8,063 nucleotides of DNA from Klebsiella pneumoniae (GTDB lineage: Bacteria; Pseudomonadota; Gammaproteobacteria; Ga0077536): NCBI GenBank assembly GCA_945873015.1, contig CAMCBY010000174.1, positions 1 through 8,063 on the forward strand. The letters are read 5' to 3'. The notes under the pieces were generated by a model, which had not been told where the DNA came from, ran no database searches, and worked only from the letters and a program-made list of their open reading frames with translations. Below, piece after piece: positions 5,807-8,063 of this stretch. Numbering within the stretch: position 1 is the stretch's first letter; every line of letters begins with the position of its first letter. The position numbers and the translations under genes were made by a program.

Positions 5807-6790
5807 GGTGAGCGCCCGTCGCAGCGTGGCGCTGTCGACATTGCCACCCGACAATACCACCGCCACACGGCGGCCGCGCATCACATCGCGTTCCTTGATC
5901 AGCGCCGCGAGCGGCGCGGCGCCCGCCCCTTCGGCGAGGTTGTGGGTGGCGGCGAACAACTCCGCCATCGCGGCCAGCACTTCGTCGTCGCTCACGCGCA
6001 CCACCCGCGCCACACCGCTGCGCAAATAGTCGAGCGCCTGTGCCGACGGCACGCGCACCGCAAGACCATCCGCAAGTGTGTCAGCACTGCCGGTGCTGAC
6101 GACCTCCCCGCGCTCAAAGGACTGCGCATAGGCGTCCGCATGAGCTGACACCACGCCGACCACTTCGGTCGCGAGCCCGAGCGCGTTGCGTGCCGCCAAC
6201 ATGCCGGCGATACCCGAGCCGAGCCCGATAGGCACATAAACCGTATCGAGTTGCGGCAGCGCGCGCAGCAATTCATAGGCATAGGTACCGACGCCCTGCA
6301 CCAACAGCGGATGGAAAGACGGCATGGCGTAAAAACCGCGCTCGGACGCCAGCACGGCGGCATGGTCGAGCGCCGCGTTGAAATCTTCGCCGTGCTCAAT
6401 CAACTCCGCGCCGAGCGCGCGCATCGCACGATTCTTGTCCGGATTATTGCCATGCGGCACCACCACCACTGCCGCGAGGTCGTGGCGCTGCGCGGCAAAC
6501 GCGATGCTCTGGCCGTGATTGCCACGGGTCGCCGCCACCACACCGCGTAGCTCGGGCTGGGCTTCGCGTAATTGGCGCATGAACCACAGGCCACCACGCA
6601 CCTTGAACGCGCCGGTCGGCAGATGGTTCTCGTGTTTCACCCACACCTCGCAGCCACAACGTTCGGCGAGCAGCGGCCAGGCGAGCTGCGGGGTCGGCAG
6701 CAGCGCGGTATAGATTTCCTGGGCGGCGGTGGCAAAATCCGCCGCGGTGAAGGGCTGCGCGAACAAATCGCGGCTCGCTAAGCTCGACAT
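5774..6790 (-). CDS. PLP-dependent threonine/serine dehydratase-like enzyme
   Basis: This 338-residue protein has the fold-type II PLP landmarks: Schiff-base Lys63 in TGAFKVRGG, the substrate-carboxylate loop ATRGNHGQS (87-95), the phosphate-binding glycine loop PIGLGSGIAG (187-196), and SGGNVD (314-319) with Ser314 expected to contact the PLP ring nitrogen. The length and PTPQLAWPLLAERCG start fit single-domain catabolic dehydratases without a C-terminal ACT regulatory domain, so isoleucine feedback inhibition is unlikely. The expected reaction is deamination of threonine or serine to 2-oxobutyrate or pyruvate plus ammonia. Related enzymes act on other hydroxy-amino acids, so the true substrate is open. 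It follows the NTF2-like gene by 2 bases, making an operon. The ATG at 6790 has little Shine-Dalgarno, consistent with coupling. Confidence 0.88.
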   Translation of the reverse strand: MSSLASRDLFAQPFTAADFATAAQEIYTALLPTPQLAWPLLAERCGCEVWVKHENHLPTGAFKVRGGLWFMRQLREAQPELRGVVAATRGNHGQSIAFAAQRHDLAAVVVVPHGNNPDKNRAMRALGAELIEHGEDFNAALDHAAVLASERGFYAMPSFHPLLVQGVGTYAYELLRALPQLDTVYVPIGLGSGIAGMLAARNALGLATEVVGVVSAHADAYAQSFERGEVVSTGSADTLADGLAVRVPSAQALDYLRSGVARVVRVSDDEVLAAMAELFAATHNLAEGAGAAPLAALIKERDVMRGRRVAVVLSGGNVDSATLRRALTPQAPAAPAGA

Positions 6791-6792
6791 TT

Positions 6793-7260
6793 TTACCGCG
6801 CGCCGTGATGGGCCGCTTCGCCGCGCGCGGCCAATTCGCGGCCTTGCCGCTCGACGACCTTGGCCAGGCGCTCAGGCGCAAAACCGAGCATCGACAGGCC
6901 CGGCGCGGCATTCGCGACCTCGTGGTAACTCAGCAACAGACCATCACGCAATTCACATATCGACACCCCTTCGAACAGCGCGCGCCGCCCTTCCGCGCCC
7001 GCCATGCGCCCGTCGTAGCTGAATACGTAGCGCGCATAACCGCACTGCCCGTCGCTGACCGGATGGTGGATGTCCCAGATAAAGTTGCTCGCGTCGCGAT
7101 GGAAATAGTCGCTGACCATGCGCGGGATGTCGGCCTTGGCGAAAGCGCCGTAAAAGACGTCGTGATAGACGCCATCGTCGGTGAAACAGGCGGCCGCGGC
7201 AGCACCATCGCCGCGCACGATGGCCTGCGTCAGACGCAGGATCAGATCGCGAAATTCCAT
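6793..7260 (-). CDS. NTF2/SnoaL-like domain protein
   Basis: This 155-residue protein has the layout of a SnoaL-like/NTF2 cone fold: an N-terminal helix pair (FRDLILRLTQAIVRGDGAAA), the motif CFTDDGVYHDVFYGAF (25-40), a helix with IPRMVSDYF, then strands FIWDIHHPVSD, YARYVFSYDG and ISICELRDG-like VSICELRDG (99-107) and LSYHEVANAAPGLSMLG. Such domains are either small-molecule isomerases/hydrolases or non-catalytic binding proteins; I cannot tell which here. The ATG at 7260 is preferred because GGAG lies 6 bases before it; a GTG one codon upstream would sit too close to that site. The gene is first in a two-gene operon with the dehydratase and divergent from the E1 alpha gene, so a role in the same catabolism is plausible. 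Confidence 0.8.
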   Translation of the reverse strand: MEFRDLILRLTQAIVRGDGAAAAACFTDDGVYHDVFYGAFAKADIPRMVSDYFHRDASNFIWDIHHPVSDGQCGYARYVFSYDGRMAGAEGRRALFEGVSICELRDGLLLSYHEVANAAPGLSMLGFAPERLAKVVERQGRELAARGEAAHHGAR

Positions 7261-7266
7261 CACTCA

Positions 7267-7271
7267 CTCCA
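7267..7271 (-). promoter_or_regulatory. Ribosome binding site that sets the NTF2-like start
   Basis: On the minus strand TGGAG (7271 to 7267) lies 6 bases before the ATG at 7260 and only 3 before the alternative GTG at 7263, favouring the ATG. Confidence 0.55.
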
Positions 7272-7339
7272 GGACTTGATGCGGGTCATGTGGTTGCGAC
7301 GGCGCGCCAGAAAAATGGCTACACGCGGTCGCTTGCGTT

Positions 7340-7368
7340 GTTATAGTCTTTACCGCTACGCGCGTCCA
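7340..7368 (-). promoter_or_regulatory. Candidate sigma-70 promoter for the NTF2-like/dehydratase operon
   Basis: Reading the minus strand, TGGACG (7368 to 7363, 4 of 6 to TTGACA) and TATAAC (7345 to 7340, 5 of 6 to TATAAT) are separated by exactly 17 bp. Transcription would begin near 7333, leaving an untranslated leader of about 70 bases before the ATG at 7260. The same AT-rich core read on the plus strand gives TATAGT (7342-7347), with only a poor -35 (GCTACA, 7318-7323, 18 bp), so the E1 alpha gene might share this core. Confidence 0.45.
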
Positions 7369-7420
7369 CGACGCGACGACGAGGCAGCGGGGCAGACTTG
7401 CCAGCGCTTGCATCGACGCC

Positions 7421-7436
7421 ACCAGGCATGCCTGGT
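7421..7436. promoter_or_regulatory. Perfect 16-bp palindrome, candidate operator
   Basis: ACCAGGCATGCCTGGT is a gapless, perfect inverted repeat in the intergenic region before the E1 alpha gene, 66 bases from its ATG. Dimeric regulators of the GntR, TetR or MarR type commonly bind such dyads. No regulator gene is in the window. The dyad is seen directly; the operator role is inferred. Confidence 0.5.
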
Positions 7437-7447
7437 CGTGCGGATTC

Positions 7448-7459
7448 CAGCCGCGGCTG
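7448..7459. promoter_or_regulatory. Perfect 12-bp palindrome beside the first
   Basis: CAGCCGCGGCTG is a second gapless dyad, 11 bases after the 16-bp palindrome and 30 bases before the Shine-Dalgarno of the E1 alpha gene. Its sequence differs from the first. It may be a second regulator site, part of the leader structure, or chance in GC-rich DNA. Confidence 0.3.
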
Positions 7460-7488
7460 CAATGGCCGTGGCCGGGACACATCATTTT

Positions 7489-7496
7489 AAGGGGAG
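7489..7496 (+). promoter_or_regulatory. Ribosome binding site of the E1 alpha gene
   Basis: AAGGGGAG at 7489-7496 stands 6 bases before the ATG at 7503, a strong site that fixes the start. Confidence 0.7.
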
Positions 7497-7502
7497 ACAA
7501 TC

Positions 7503-8063
7503 ATGGCGCAGGCACTGTCCGTCGAGGATCTGCTCGACGCGTATCGCACAATGAAAACCATTCGCGAATTCGAGGACCGGGTCCATGTCGAATTCGCCAA
7601 GGGCGGCATTCCGGGTTTCGTACATCTGTATGCCGGCGAGGAAGCCTCGGCGACCGGCGTCGGCATGCATCTGCGTGACGATGACAAGCTCGCCAGCAAC
7701 CATCGCGGTCACGGCCACTGCATCGCCAAGGGTGTGGAGGTCAAGGGCATGATGGCCGAGATCTACGGCAAACGCACCGGCACCTGTCATGGCAAGGGCG
7801 GCTCGATGCACATCGCCGATCTCGACACCGGCATGATGGGCGCCAATGGCATTGTCGGCGGCGGACCGCCCTTGGTGTGTGGTGCTGCGCTGGCCGCCAA
7901 ACGTAAAGGCAAAGGCGGCATCGCGGTGGTGTTCTGTGGCGACGGCGCGTCCAATCAGGGCACCGTATTCGAAGCGATGAATCTCGCTACGGTATGGAAA
8001 CTGCCAGTCGTTTTTGTATTCGAAAACAACGGCTACGCCGAAGCTACCGACAGCCGCTTCTCA
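7503..8063 (+). CDS. Thiamine-diphosphate 2-oxoacid/acetoin dehydrogenase E1 component, alpha subunit (3' truncated)
   Basis: The window shows the first 187 residues and cuts the gene; relatives are about 325 long. Landmarks match PDH E1 alpha/AcoA proteins: YRTMKTIREFEDRV (14-27), GFVHLYAGEEASATGV (38-53), NHRGHGHCIAKG (66-77), CHGKGGSMHI (95-104), and the thiamine-diphosphate motif from GDGASNQG (146-153) to ENNGYA (174-179). With a beta subunit (expected just downstream, outside the window) and E2/E3 it would oxidatively cleave a 2-oxoacid or acetoin to an acyl-CoA. The heterodimeric alpha form and HLYAGEEA signature point to the acetoin/branched-chain/pyruvate group; sequence alone does not set the substrate. 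It is divergent from the NTF2-like/dehydratase operon, whose product may be its substrate. Confidence 0.88.
   Translation, partial: MAQALSVEDLLDAYRTMKTIREFEDRVHVEFAKGGIPGFVHLYAGEEASATGVGMHLRDDDKLASNHRGHGHCIAKGVEVKGMMAEIYGKRTGTCHGKGGSMHIADLDTGMMGANGIVGGGPPLVCGAALAAKRKGKGGIAVVFCGDGASNQGTVFEAMNLATVWKLPVVFVFENNGYAEATDSRFS

Noticed and set aside
6080..6100. 8-bp perfect hairpin GTCAGCAC/GTGCTGAC inside the dehydratase gene
   Set aside because: It lies within a well-conserved coding region at an ordinary surface-loop sequence, with no T-run or gene boundary nearby, so chance is the simplest explanation.
7316..7337. Possible sigma-54 promoter (TGGC ... TTGC) before the E1 alpha gene, as in acetoin operons
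   Set aside because: The GG and GC dinucleotides are 18 bases apart instead of the required 12, and no other position in the region gives the correct spacing.
6805..7554. Plus-strand frame of about 249 codons opposite the NTF2-like gene
   Set aside because: It runs through the divergent regulatory region into the start of the E1 alpha gene in a different frame and has no domain likeness.
1..8063. CRISPR array, defence system, prophage or transposon
   Set aside because: No regularly spaced repeats, no transposase or integrase motifs, no flanking terminal repeats, and no nuclease, reverse transcriptase or toxin-like genes were seen.

Overview
The window is compact, GC-rich (roughly 60-65% by eye) proteobacterial chromosome. 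Domain architectures suggest a gammaproteobacterium: a hemolysin/OlsB-type GNAT acyltransferase, a GGDEF protein, a PaiB-type flavin-binding protein, a GFA-family zinc protein and an AcoA-like E1 alpha. I could not run a search to place it. No transposase, integrase, phage gene, CRISPR array, tRNA or rRNA was seen. It reads as ordinary housekeeping/accessory chromosome with two cut genes at its edges, and no stretch over 300 bases lacks a gene.

Layout. (1) Positions 1-1962, plus strand: the 3' end of a GNAT-type acyltransferase, then a small cupin overlapping an alpha/beta hydrolase by 4 bases, closed by a clear intrinsic terminator (1937-1962). (2) Positions 1984-3839, minus strand: a six-helix membrane diguanylate cyclase (GGEEF, with an I-site) overlapping a class I SAM methyltransferase by 4 bases. 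(3) Positions 4010-4525, plus strand, divergent from the cyclase: a shortened, degenerate family I inorganic pyrophosphatase homologue. (4) Positions 4543-5693, minus strand: a GFA-family zinc protein followed by a PaiB/FMN-binding split-barrel protein. (5) Positions 5774-7260, minus strand: an NTF2/SnoaL-like protein and, 2 bases on, a PLP-dependent threonine/serine dehydratase whose end lies in a perfect 15-bp hairpin. (6) From 7503, plus strand: the first 187 codons of a thiamine-diphosphate 2-oxoacid dehydrogenase E1 alpha subunit, cut by the window end.

How they may work together. The clearest metabolic logic is at the right end. A dehydratase that would make 2-oxobutyrate or pyruvate is divergent from a 2-oxoacid dehydrogenase E1 that could oxidise such a product. 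The 242-bp region between them holds a candidate minus-strand promoter and two perfect palindromes (16 and 12 bp) that look like operator sites. The cupin/hydrolase pair and the cyclase/methyltransferase pair are probably translationally coupled, but their substrates cannot be read from sequence. I do not see a convincing undescribed multi-gene system. The items most worth a second look are the pyrophosphatase-like protein with a partly lost active site, the palindromes before the E1 gene, and the hairpin over the dehydratase stop codon.
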